Positions 26,796 to 34,560 of a DNA stretch of 64,000 nt are shown here, one piece after another. The stretch is from Opitutia bacterium (GTDB taxonomy: Bacteria > Verrucomicrobiota > Verrucomicrobiia > Opitutales > Opitutaceae): positions 105,670 through 169,669 of the forward strand of contig CANJIU010000003.1 of the NCBI GenBank assembly GCA_947474365.1. The letters are read 5' to 3'. Within the stretch, counting starts at the first letter, position 1; every line of letters begins with the position of its first letter. Below the pieces are notes generated by a model. That model was not told where the DNA came from, made no database searches, and saw only the letters and a program-made list of their open reading frames with translations. Both the position numbers and the translations under genes were made by a program.

Positions 26796-26870
26796 AAAAT
26801 GTGCGTCAAGGTTGGGCCCCACGGCTTCCCACGGATAGTTACAACCCGGTCTCGTGCACGGGGAGCACAC

Positions 26871-26881
26871 ACCTGAGCGAC
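26871..26881 (+). repeat. 11 bp direct repeat, right boundary of the hicAB insert
   Basis: Exact copy of 26111-26121 (ACCTGAGCGAC). The 154 bases between it and eboD would be the original eboC-eboD spacer. Confidence 0.55.
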
Positions 26882-27035
26882 GTCGCGACTGCAAGGGACA
26901 TACGAACTCCTGGTGCGCTCCGTCGGGTCCGGCGCGACATTCCCCTGGTCCCTTGACCCTAACCAGGCAACGCACGGTTTACGAATGCATCCTTGCGGTT
27001 CCACCGGGGATGCGGGCTAAATCTGCGTCCTGTCC

Positions 27036-28208
27036 ATGGCAGAGCCTTCGTCCATCGTTTCCTTCCCCATCACCCTGCGTCACGAGCACCGCGTGATCTT
27101 CACTCGCGATGTCTTCGCTCCGGGCAACGACACGCTCGCCGATTTGCTCACGCCGCGCGAACCGGGCGGAACGGCACGGGCGGTGGTGTTTTGGGACGCC
27201 GGCCTTGCCCCTGCTTTTCCGGATCTCGCGGAGAAAATCACGCGCTGGTTCGCGGCGCGCCCTGACCGTGTGCGCCTTGAGGCGGAGCCGGTGGCGTTGC
27301 AGGGAGGCGAAAGCGTGAAGAACGACTTTCACCAGCTCGAACGGGTGTGGGCGACGATCAATACCGCGAAGCTCTGCCGACATTCGTTTGTCGTGGTTTT
27401 GGGCGGTGGCGCGGTGCTCGACATGGTGGGTTTCGGTGCCGCGACCGCGCATCGCGGCATCCCGATCGTCCGCCTGCCCACCACCAGCCTCAGCCAGGCC
27501 GACGGCGGCCTGGGGGTGAAGAACGGAGTGAACTATTTTTCCAAGAAGAACTGGCTCGGCTCCTTTGTGGTGCCACACGCAGTGGTCAATGATTTCGCCT
27601 TCCTGCACAGTCTGCCGCCTCGCGACCGGCGAGCGGGATTGATCGAGGCGGTCAAGGTGGCGTTGATTCGCGACGCCGCCTTTTTCGAATTCATCGCGGC
27701 GCGGGTGGACGCACTCGCGAGGTTTGAACCCGAGCCTTACGAAGCGGTGGTGCGCGAAAGCGCGCGTCAGCACATGGAACACATTGCCACGGGCGGCGAT
27801 CCTTTCGAACGCGGCTCGGCTCGCCCGCTCGATTTCGGCCATTGGGCGGCGCACAAACTGGAGCAGCTGTCGGAATTCCGCGTCAGCCACGGTGAGGCGG
27901 TCGCGGTCGGCATGGCCATCGATTTGATTTATGCGCGTCGCGTTGGGCTTTTGCCCGAACCGATCGCGGAGCGCATTCTCGCCCTCATCCAGCGCCTCGG
28001 CTTTGCACTGTTTGCTCCCATCAAGGAGATTCGCGGACCGAGCGGGCGGCAGGACATGCTCGATGGCTTGGAAGAATTCCGCGAACACCTTGGGGGCAGG
28101 CTGACCATCCCGATGATTCGCGCCCCGGGCGACCGCCTCGACGTTCATGAGATGGACGGACCCGTAGTGAAGGCGGCGTTCGACGAGCTGCGGGCGCGCT
28201 ATGGCTGA
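27036..28208 (+). CDS. eboD: EboD, 3-dehydroquinate synthase-like protein
   Basis: 390 residues. Dehydroquinate-synthase fold: nucleotide-binding VVLGGGAVLDMVGFGAATAH, then IVRLPTTSLSQADGGLGVK. Zinc-ligand regions are RAGLIEAVKVALI (Glu), DFGHWAAHKLEQLS (His) and VSHGEAVAVGMAID (His). In ebo clusters this paralogue is EboD and is thought to act on a specialised metabolite rather than in the shikimate pathway; related sugar-phosphate cyclases make valiolone or mycosporine precursors. A true AroB role cannot be excluded, but the ebo context argues against it. It is separated from eboC by a hicAB insertion, so it may now be transcribed more weakly or from its own promoter. Confidence 0.88.
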   Translation: MAEPSSIVSFPITLRHEHRVIFTRDVFAPGNDTLADLLTPREPGGTARAVVFWDAGLAPAFPDLAEKITRWFAARPDRVRLEAEPVALQGGESVKNDFHQLERVWATINTAKLCRHSFVVVLGGGAVLDMVGFGAATAHRGIPIVRLPTTSLSQADGGLGVKNGVNYFSKKNWLGSFVVPHAVVNDFAFLHSLPPRDRRAGLIEAVKVALIRDAAFFEFIAARVDALARFEPEPYEAVVRESARQHMEHIATGGDPFERGSARPLDFGHWAAHKLEQLSEFRVSHGEAVAVGMAIDLIYARRVGLLPEPIAERILALIQRLGFALFAPIKEIRGPSGRQDMLDGLEEFREHLGGRLTIPMIRAPGDRLDVHEMDGPVVKAAFDELRARYG

Positions 28209-28325
28209 GGGGGCAATGCAGCTGAGAGCGAAGAGTCCAAAGCTGCGAGCGGTTCCCGGCGCGTTCTACGGGGCAAGGTTTCCGTGCGCCGATTTTACGG
28301 GTTGGGTGTTCGACTCTCCGCTCTG

Positions 28326-29696
28326 ATGGCCTCCCGCACCGCGATTCTCAATGTCGTCGGCCTCACGCCGCGCCTGATCGGGCCGCACACGCCGCGTCTG
28401 CAGCAAGCGGTGCAGGCGGGCGGACTGATTCGCGTCAAACCGGTGCTGCCGGCCGTCACCTGCACGGCGCAGAGCACCTATCTCACCGGCCTCACGCCGG
28501 CGGGTCATGGTGCCGTGGCCAACGGTTGGTATGACCGCGAACTGGCCGAGCACCATTTTTGGAAGCAGTCGAATCACGTCGTGCACGGGGAGAAGCTCTG
28601 GGAAAAATGCCGCCGGGTGCGCCCGGGATTCACCTGCGCAAAGCTCTTTTGGTGGTACAACATGTACTCGACGGCCGACTGGTCGATCACGCCGCGACCG
28701 ATGTACCCGGCGGATGGGCGCAAGGTCTTCGACGTCTACACCCATCCGCTGGCGATTCGCGACGAGATCAAGCGCGAGCTCGGCCCGTTTCCTTTTCCGG
28801 CGTTTTGGGGGCCCACGGCCGGCATCGCGTCGTCGGAGTGGATTGCCCGTTCCGCGGAGTGGATCGAGGAGCGGCATCGGCCGGATCTCTCGCTCGTTTA
28901 TCTCCCGCATCTGGACTACAACCTGCAGCGGCTCGGCCCGGATGATCCACGATTAGCAGAGGATTGCCGCGCGATCGATCGCGTGGCGGGTGGGTTGCTC
29001 GACTTTTATGCGCAACGCAACGTCCGCACGGTCGTGCTGTCGGAATACGGCATCACGACGGTGCGGCGGTCGATCGCACTCAATCGGATTTTCCGCGCGA
29101 AGGGCTGGATCACCGTGAAGGATGAACTGGGGCTGGAACTGCTCGACTGTGGAGCGAGCAAGGTTTTCGCGATTGCAGATCATCAGGTCGCCCACGTTTA
29201 CGTGAATGATCCCGGGCTGCTTTCCGAGGTGCGGGCCGTCCTTGAGGCCACCGACGGCGTTGCGCGGGTGCTCGATGCCGCAGGACAGCGCGCCGCGGGT
29301 CTCGACCATCGCCGTTCCGGTGATCTCGTCGCGTTTTCAGCCGAGGACGCGTGGTTCACGTATTACTATTGGGACGATGACCGGAAAGCGCCGGACTTTG
29401 CCCGCTGCGTCGATATTCACCGGAAATACGGCTACGATCCGGTCGAGCTGTTCGTGGACCCAGCGCTGACGCTACCGAAGCTGAAAATCCTCGGCAAGCT
29501 GCTGCGCAAGAAGCTGGGTTTACGCATCCTCATGGATGTGATTCCCCTCGATGCGTCGCTCGTGAAGGGATCACATGGAACGTGCCCGAAGGACTCCGCC
29601 GAGTGGCCCGTGCTGATCGGCGTCGGAAAGGCCGATGAACCCATTGCGGCGACCGCGGTCCACGACCGGCTTCTGACGTTTTGCACGGAGCCCTGA
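28326..29696 (+). CDS. eboF: EboF-type nucleotide pyrophosphatase / alkaline phosphatase superfamily protein
   Basis: 456 residues from ATG 28326. Family features: ILNVVGLTPRLIG (first metal loop), VTCTAQSTYLTGLTPAGHGA (nucleophile region of type I phosphodiesterases), VYLPHLDYNLQRLGPDD (metal Asp), VLSEYGITTV in place of the common SDHG, and HRRSGDLVAFSAEDAWFTYY (metal His). The usual aspartate of the first loop is replaced by Asn-Val-Val-Gly, so metal binding may differ. There is no signal peptide, although many relatives are exported. It is the last gene of the ebo cluster, 117 bases after eboD, converging on the phosphofructokinase gene with a shared hairpin between them. Confidence 0.83.
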   Translation: MASRTAILNVVGLTPRLIGPHTPRLQQAVQAGGLIRVKPVLPAVTCTAQSTYLTGLTPAGHGAVANGWYDRELAEHHFWKQSNHVVHGEKLWEKCRRVRPGFTCAKLFWWYNMYSTADWSITPRPMYPADGRKVFDVYTHPLAIRDEIKRELGPFPFPAFWGPTAGIASSEWIARSAEWIEERHRPDLSLVYLPHLDYNLQRLGPDDPRLAEDCRAIDRVAGGLLDFYAQRNVRTVVLSEYGITTVRRSIALNRIFRAKGWITVKDELGLELLDCGASKVFAIADHQVAHVYVNDPGLLSEVRAVLEATDGVARVLDAAGQRAAGLDHRRSGDLVAFSAEDAWFTYYYWDDDRKAPDFARCVDIHRKYGYDPVELFVDPALTLPKLKILGKLLRKKLGLRILMDVIPLDASLVKGSHGTCPKDSAEWPVLIGVGKADEPIAATAVHDRLLTFCTEP

Positions 29697-29702
29697 GCCC
29701 AC

Positions 29703-29728
29703 AAAAAAGGCCGGTCTTGCGACCGGCC
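29703..29728 (-). terminator. Intrinsic terminator of the phosphofructokinase gene
   Basis: Perfect 8-base-pair stem GGCCGGTC/GACCGGCC with a TTGC loop. On the minus strand it is followed by six T residues. Read on the plus strand it may also end the ebo transcript, though its T tract there is weak. Confidence 0.88.
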
Positions 29729-29754
29729 TGATAGGTTTTCGCGGAGCGAAAATC

Positions 29755-31011
29755 TCAGACTTCGTAAGCGGCGAGGACCTTGTCGACGCGCTTCCGATCG
29801 AGCCGGGCAAACACGGGCACGCCGGTGTCATGCGGAATGACGAGTTCGCCCTGGATCAGTGGCTGGGCATAACGGAGGAACTGGAAGTTCATGCTCACGC
29901 CGTCTTCGTTGATCCACTCGCGGGGAAGTTTCTTCACGGAATTCGCCACGTCGGCGAGCGGCGCGAGGCCGGTTTCCGAGGTATAGTGGTCGCCGTCGCC
30001 CCGCATCAGGGTGACCATCTTGTCGGTCTGACCGTCGATGGCCGCCTCGACCGCAGCCTGGCCGGCGAGGTAGGCCTCGTCCGAATCCGTCTTGGAGGCG
30101 GAGTGGGCGGCGCAACGCTGGAGCAAGCCGGGCTTCGCGACGCGAATCTTCACGCCGGGGAGGTTTTGACCAAGAATTTCGGCGAGGGCATCACCGGCGC
30201 CACCGAGTTGGGCATGGCCGAAGGCATCCGTCTGCGCGTCAGCGGCGACATAATTACCGTCGTTGTCGACCAAGCCTTCCGCCACGACGATCTGGCAGAA
30301 TTTTTCGCGTTTCAGGACGCGCTTGATGTCCTCGATGACCTTTTCCTGGTTGAACGGGATTTCGGGGAGGAGAATCAGGTGGGGAGGATCGTGCGGGTGA
30401 TCCCGGCGTTTCGCGAGCGCGGCGCCCGCGGCGAGCCAGCCGGCGCTGCGGCCCATGACCTCGACGATCGAGACGAGATCGCCCTGACCCATCGCCTCGT
30501 TGTCGCAGGCGAGCTCACGGACGCTCGTCGCGATGTACTTGATCGCGCTGGCATAGCCCGGGCAGTGGTCGGTGACCGGAAGGTCGTTGTCGATTGTCTT
30601 CGGAACACCGATGACGCGGAGCTCGTAGCCCTGCTGCTGGGCGAGCTTGGAGATCTTGTCGGCCGTGTCCTGGGAGTCGTTTCCGCCGATGTAGAAGAAA
30701 TAGCGGATGTTGTGCGCCTTGAAGACTTCGAGCACGCGCTCGAAGTCAGCCTGCTTCTTGAGCTTGTAGCGGCAGGTGCCAAGGGCCGCACCGGGGGTGT
30801 AGCGCAACGCGCGAATCTGCTGTTGCGACTCCGAGGCGAGGTCGATCAGGTCCTCGTGGAGGATGCCCAGCACACCGTTGAGGGCACCGTAGACTTCCTC
30901 GATGCACTCGTGATTCAGCGCTTCAGAGATGATGCCTGCGACGCTGGCGTTGATGACGGAGGTGGGGCCGCCGGACTGGCCTACCAAGACATTTCCTACG
31001 AGTTCAGCCAT
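29755..31011 (-). CDS. pfp: Pyrophosphate-dependent 6-phosphofructokinase
   Basis: 418 residues from ATG at 31011. Phosphofructokinase motifs: VLVGQSGGPTSVINASVAG, FFYIGGNDSQDTADK, VIGVPKTIDNDLP (a lysine in PKTIDND marks the pyrophosphate-dependent branch, where ATP enzymes have PGTIDND), GYASAIKYIATSV and IVEVMGRSAGWLAAG. The enzyme reversibly phosphorylates fructose-6-phosphate with PPi in glycolysis and gluconeogenesis. It lies 136 bases downstream of purB on the same strand, with its own terminator. Cytosolic. Confidence 0.92.
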   Translation of the reverse strand: MAELVGNVLVGQSGGPTSVINASVAGIISEALNHECIEEVYGALNGVLGILHEDLIDLASESQQQIRALRYTPGAALGTCRYKLKKQADFERVLEVFKAHNIRYFFYIGGNDSQDTADKISKLAQQQGYELRVIGVPKTIDNDLPVTDHCPGYASAIKYIATSVRELACDNEAMGQGDLVSIVEVMGRSAGWLAAGAALAKRRDHPHDPPHLILLPEIPFNQEKVIEDIKRVLKREKFCQIVVAEGLVDNDGNYVAADAQTDAFGHAQLGGAGDALAEILGQNLPGVKIRVAKPGLLQRCAAHSASKTDSDEAYLAGQAAVEAAIDGQTDKMVTLMRGDGDHYTSETGLAPLADVANSVKKLPREWINEDGVSMNFQFLRYAQPLIQGELVIPHDTGVPVFARLDRKRVDKVLAAYEV

Positions 31012-31147
31012 GACAGTGGTGTGGTAAAGGTTTGAGAGAACGTGAAGGTCCAAGAAAGCGCGCCGTGCATGGCGGTGGCAAACTCAAATTTCCCGGACGG
31101 CGTTTTCAGGGCGAAAGAGCGGGTGTTTTCTGTGTCAGGGGCACCCC

Positions 31148-32596
31148 TCACAGGAGTCGTCCCGGCTTGTAGTCCGCGGCCCCGCGGTGCTTTTTCGCCA
31201 ACGGCTTCACTTCGGCGAGGAAAGCGTCGACCTGATGGGGCGCCGCCCCGACAAAGCGGGCGTTTTCCGACAGAATCGCCTGCAGCGCCTTTTTTCCGAG
31301 GCCGAGCCGGCGGTCGCCGGCGAGTCGGGAGAGCAAATCTGCGTCGCCATCGCCCGAACGGAGCGCTTTGGCGGCCGCCAAGGCGTGCTCCTTGATGGCT
31401 TCGTGTGCGGTTTCCCGTCCGGCCCCGTGCTTCACGGCTTCCATCAGTATCGTCGTGGTGGCGAGGAACGGCAGGTTGCGCTCGTTTTCCGCGGCCACGG
31501 CGGCCGGGAAAACCTCCATCTGTCGCAATACGGTGAGAAATGTCTCCAGCGAACCGTCGATGGCGAAAAACGCATCCGGGAGTGCGACCCGCCGCACCAC
31601 GGAGCAGGACACGTCGCCCTCGTTCCATTGGTGACCGGCCAGCGCTCCGGTCATCGCCACATACCCTCCCAGAATGGTGGAGAAACCGCAGATCCGCTCG
31701 CAATTGCGCGCGTTGACCTTGTGCGGCATCGCCGAGGAGCCGACCTGGCCGTCCTGAAACCCTTCCGTCAGCAGCCCGGCGCCGGCCATGAGCCGGAGCG
31801 TGGTGGCGCAGCTGGCCGCGGCCGCTCCGAGTTGGTGGAGCGCGCTCGTGACGTCGAAATCAAGTCCGCGTGGATAAACCTGTCCGACCGTGCTCAGCGA
31901 GGCGTGAAATCCGAGGTGCTTGATCACCCTGGTTTCCAGCTGATCAACCTTGCCGGAATCGCCGCCGAGCAGGGTAAGTTGATCGAGCTGCGTCCCGACC
32001 GCGCCCTTGAGTCCGCGCACGGGATAGCGGGCGAGCAGGTCCTCGATCCGCGCAAACGCAATCAGCAGTTCCTGACCGAACATCGCGAGGCGTTTGCCGA
32101 GCGTGGTCGGTTGGGCCGGGACATTGTGTGTGCGCCCGGTGATCATCAGGTCGCGGTGCGCCTCTGCCTGCTGGGCGAGGGCGAGCAGGGCGGCGGCGAC
32201 CTTGAACTGCACCAGTTTCAGTGAACGGAAAATCTGCAGCTGCTCGACGTTCTCGGTCAGGTCGCGGCTGGTGAGCCCGAGATGGATGAACTGCCGTTTG
32301 GCGAGATCGGAGAATTCCTCGATCCGCGCCTTCACATCGTGAAGCGTGACCCGCTCGCGCTTGGCGATTGAGACGAGGTCGATCTGCGACTTCACCTTCT
32401 CGTAGTCCTTGATCGCATCCGCCGGAATCGGCACGCCGAGGTCGCGCTGGGCCTTCATCACCGCGATCCAGAAGTCGCGCTCCAGCGCGACGCGGCCGTG
32501 TTGGGACCAGATGTCCTTCATCGCGCCCGACGCGTAGCGTTCGGCCAGGACGTTGGGGATGATGGGCGCGGGGGCGGAGGAGGGCGATTCGTTCAC
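31148..32596 (-). CDS. purB: Adenylosuccinate lyase
   Basis: 482 residues from a GTG at 32596 (NESPSSAPAP follows); a longer in-frame start would overlap the divergent methyltransferase gene. Fumarase/aspartase superfamily: RQFIHLGLTSRDLTENVEQ, TGRTHNVPAQPTTLGKRLA (catalytic His) and GQVGSSAMPHKVNARNCE (signature loop with the catalytic serine). It cleaves SAICAR and adenylosuccinate in purine synthesis. The length and TVGQVYPRGLDFDV segment resemble the longer purB branch also seen in eukaryotes. Its start region is 88 bases from the divergent methyltransferase start. Confidence 0.94.
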   Translation of the reverse strand: MNESPSSAPAPIIPNVLAERYASGAMKDIWSQHGRVALERDFWIAVMKAQRDLGVPIPADAIKDYEKVKSQIDLVSIAKRERVTLHDVKARIEEFSDLAKRQFIHLGLTSRDLTENVEQLQIFRSLKLVQFKVAAALLALAQQAEAHRDLMITGRTHNVPAQPTTLGKRLAMFGQELLIAFARIEDLLARYPVRGLKGAVGTQLDQLTLLGGDSGKVDQLETRVIKHLGFHASLSTVGQVYPRGLDFDVTSALHQLGAAAASCATTLRLMAGAGLLTEGFQDGQVGSSAMPHKVNARNCERICGFSTILGGYVAMTGALAGHQWNEGDVSCSVVRRVALPDAFFAIDGSLETFLTVLRQMEVFPAAVAAENERNLPFLATTTILMEAVKHGAGRETAHEAIKEHALAAAKALRSGDGDADLLSRLAGDRRLGLGKKALQAILSENARFVGAAPHQVDAFLAEVKPLAKKHRGAADYKPGRLL

Positions 32597-32684
32597 GGCA
32601 AAGAGTCGTTGGTAAAGCGGGCCCCTCCCATGATGGCGAACGGAAAAAACGTGCGCCAGCCCGACGACCTGATGGTCTCCCGCA

Positions 32685-33368
32685 ATGGCGCATTCCGTTT
32701 CCTCCCATCTCAAGCTGCGCGTGGCCGAATACGATGAGCTGATCCGCCGCCTCGTTCCGGCTTATCCCGCGATGCGACCCGTGCAGCTCGAATTGCTCGC
32801 GTTGGCGCTGCCAGAGGGCGGAGGGCGAGTGCTGGATCTTGGTGGTGGCACGGGTGCGTTGGCCGCAGCGATCGCGGAGCGGTTTCCCGCCGCTGAGATC
32901 GAAATCTGGGACACGGATCCGGAAATGCTCGGAACCGCCCGCGAGCGTTGCGCCGCGTTTGGCGACCGGGTGCGCTACGTGCAGCGATCCTTCACTGACC
33001 CGCTGCCCCCGTGCGATGCGGTCGCAGCGTGCATCGCGTTGCACCACGTGAAGGACTTGTCGGTCAAGGCCGGGATCTATCGGAACATCTTCGCGGCGCT
33101 GCGGCCCGGTGGAATTTTCGTCAACGCCGACACGGCGGTCTGCGCCGGGCCGGTTTTACGCGATCATGCGTTCGAACTCTGGGCCCGCTCGATGGCGCCG
33201 CACGGCATCGATCGTCCGCAAGCCCTGACTCACTTTGCGAGCTGGGCGCACGAAGATTTTTACCCGCCGCTCATCACCGAGCTGGGGATGCTGGCGTCAG
33301 CCGGCTTCGTAGAGCCGGAGTGTTTTTGGCGCGAGGCCGCGGCGGTCGTGTTCGGGGCGGTGCGTTAA
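32685..33368 (+). CDS. Class I SAM-dependent methyltransferase
   Basis: 227 residues. The SAM-binding motif I is GGRVLDLGGGTGALAAAIAE near residue 47, with motif II IEIWDTDPEMLGTAR and the post-motif PPCDAVAACIALHHVKDL. The C-terminal half is variable and gives no hint of the acceptor. It stands alone between divergent purB and convergent holA; its stop is directly adjacent to the holA stop. Substrate unknown. Confidence 0.85.
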   Translation: MAHSVSSHLKLRVAEYDELIRRLVPAYPAMRPVQLELLALALPEGGGRVLDLGGGTGALAAAIAERFPAAEIEIWDTDPEMLGTARERCAAFGDRVRYVQRSFTDPLPPCDAVAACIALHHVKDLSVKAGIYRNIFAALRPGGIFVNADTAVCAGPVLRDHAFELWARSMAPHGIDRPQALTHFASWAHEDFYPPLITELGMLASAGFVEPECFWREAAAVVFGAVR

Positions 33369-34466
33369 CTAGGCGGCCAGGCAGCGGACCGCCAGTTCGC
33401 GGAGGACTTCCTCCTGCTCATCGGGGCGGCGGATGATTTCCTCAAACGCGACGATGAACTCCTGCTGGTTGTCGATCAGCCGGCGCAAGGTCGGGAGCTT
33501 GGCGCTGCCGGCCAGTTTGCCGACGTACCAGGCGTTTTGGGAGAAGAGGTTGAACGAGCTTTTCTCGGTTGCGCCGATGAACCGCGCGGCGTGGCGGGCC
33601 GAGGCCTTTGGCATCCCGTCGAGTCCACGGGGTCCCACCCGCACGTCGCCGGCGTCGACGAGCGCCCGCACCTGAAGCAGGATCCGGTTGCGGTTCTGCA
33701 GCGCGGAAATCACCGGCCGCGCATCGCCGCCGGTGAAGAAATGCCGCTGCAACGCCTCAAGTGTCCACTTCAGGTTGCCGCTGAAAAATGCCTCGGCCGC
33801 CTCGAAAAAATCTCCCTCGGCGACGTTGGGGGTGAGCTCCGCGACGTGTTCCTCCTCGATCCGGGCGCCGTCGCCGGCGTACGTGGCAAGCTTGCGCGTC
33901 TCCTCGACGATCAGGCGGGTGTTAGCGCCCACTTTCGCGAGCATCATCTCGACCGCGCCCGGGGCAAAGCTCGCGCCGAGCGACTTGGCCTCGGCAAGGG
34001 CCACGCCTGCCAGTGCTTCGCTGGCGTTGTCGCCGTCCCCGCCGATGAGCAGAAAATCCGCGTTCTTTTCGCACCACTTGGGAAACGAGCGTCTCCGATC
34101 CACGGGCGCCGCGGTGATGAGGATCGAGGTCTCGTCGGGATTCACGCCCTCGAGAATCTGTTGCAGGTCCTCAACGAGTTTCAACGTGCTCTCGGCGCGA
34201 CCCGTGACGGTGTCGGCCAGGAAATTGACGTCCTTGAGCCAGACGACGCGTTTGCCGCCGAACATCGATACAGTCTGCACGGAGTCGCGGAACTGGTTTA
34301 CCGCGCCCTCTACCTCGGCAACATTCGCGGCAAATCCATTCAGCGTCTCCCGGGAAAACTCATCCGTCACCTCCGCGGCCAGCGCGGCAAAGCGCTCCTT
34401 GCCGGCGCGCCCGACGAGAAAGTCGTCGGCTCCGCAGATGAACGTGAATTTTTTTGCCGTGGCCAT
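33369..34466 (-). CDS. holA: DNA polymerase III, delta subunit
   Basis: 365 residues from ATG at 34466. HolA-like organisation: KKFTFICGADDFLVGRAGKE at the N-terminus, FGGKRVVWLKDVNFL, TSILITAAPVDRRRSFPKWC, LIVEETRKLATYAG, and a C-terminal helical collar domain (SGNLKWTLEALQRHFFTGGDA). The protein opens the sliding clamp within the clamp loader. As in most delta subunits, there is no intact Walker A motif. Diverges from arnT with 94 bases between starts. Confidence 0.88.
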   Translation of the reverse strand: MATAKKFTFICGADDFLVGRAGKERFAALAAEVTDEFSRETLNGFAANVAEVEGAVNQFRDSVQTVSMFGGKRVVWLKDVNFLADTVTGRAESTLKLVEDLQQILEGVNPDETSILITAAPVDRRRSFPKWCEKNADFLLIGGDGDNASEALAGVALAEAKSLGASFAPGAVEMMLAKVGANTRLIVEETRKLATYAGDGARIEEEHVAELTPNVAEGDFFEAAEAFFSGNLKWTLEALQRHFFTGGDARPVISALQNRNRILLQVRALVDAGDVRVGPRGLDGMPKASARHAARFIGATEKSSFNLFSQNAWYVGKLAGSAKLPTLRRLIDNQQEFIVAFEEIIRRPDEQEEVLRELAVRCLAA

Positions 34467-34560
34467 GCCGTCGGAACACTGGCGGCGAAGAGGCGCCGCC
34501 TGCACGAAAAAAATCGCATCTGTCCGGGGAGAGGGGTCGAATCTGAGCCGAAGCCGCCGC

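Noticed and set aside
27036..28208. eboD as housekeeping aroB
   Set aside because: No other shikimate gene is near, while the surrounding EboB, EboE, EboC and EboF families give a consistent ebo context. Not excluded entirely by sequence.
33688..34560. A 290-codon N-terminal extension of arnT
   Set aside because: It is antisense to holA and Ser/Arg-rich. The ATG at 34561 begins right before the first membrane helix, as in ArnT.
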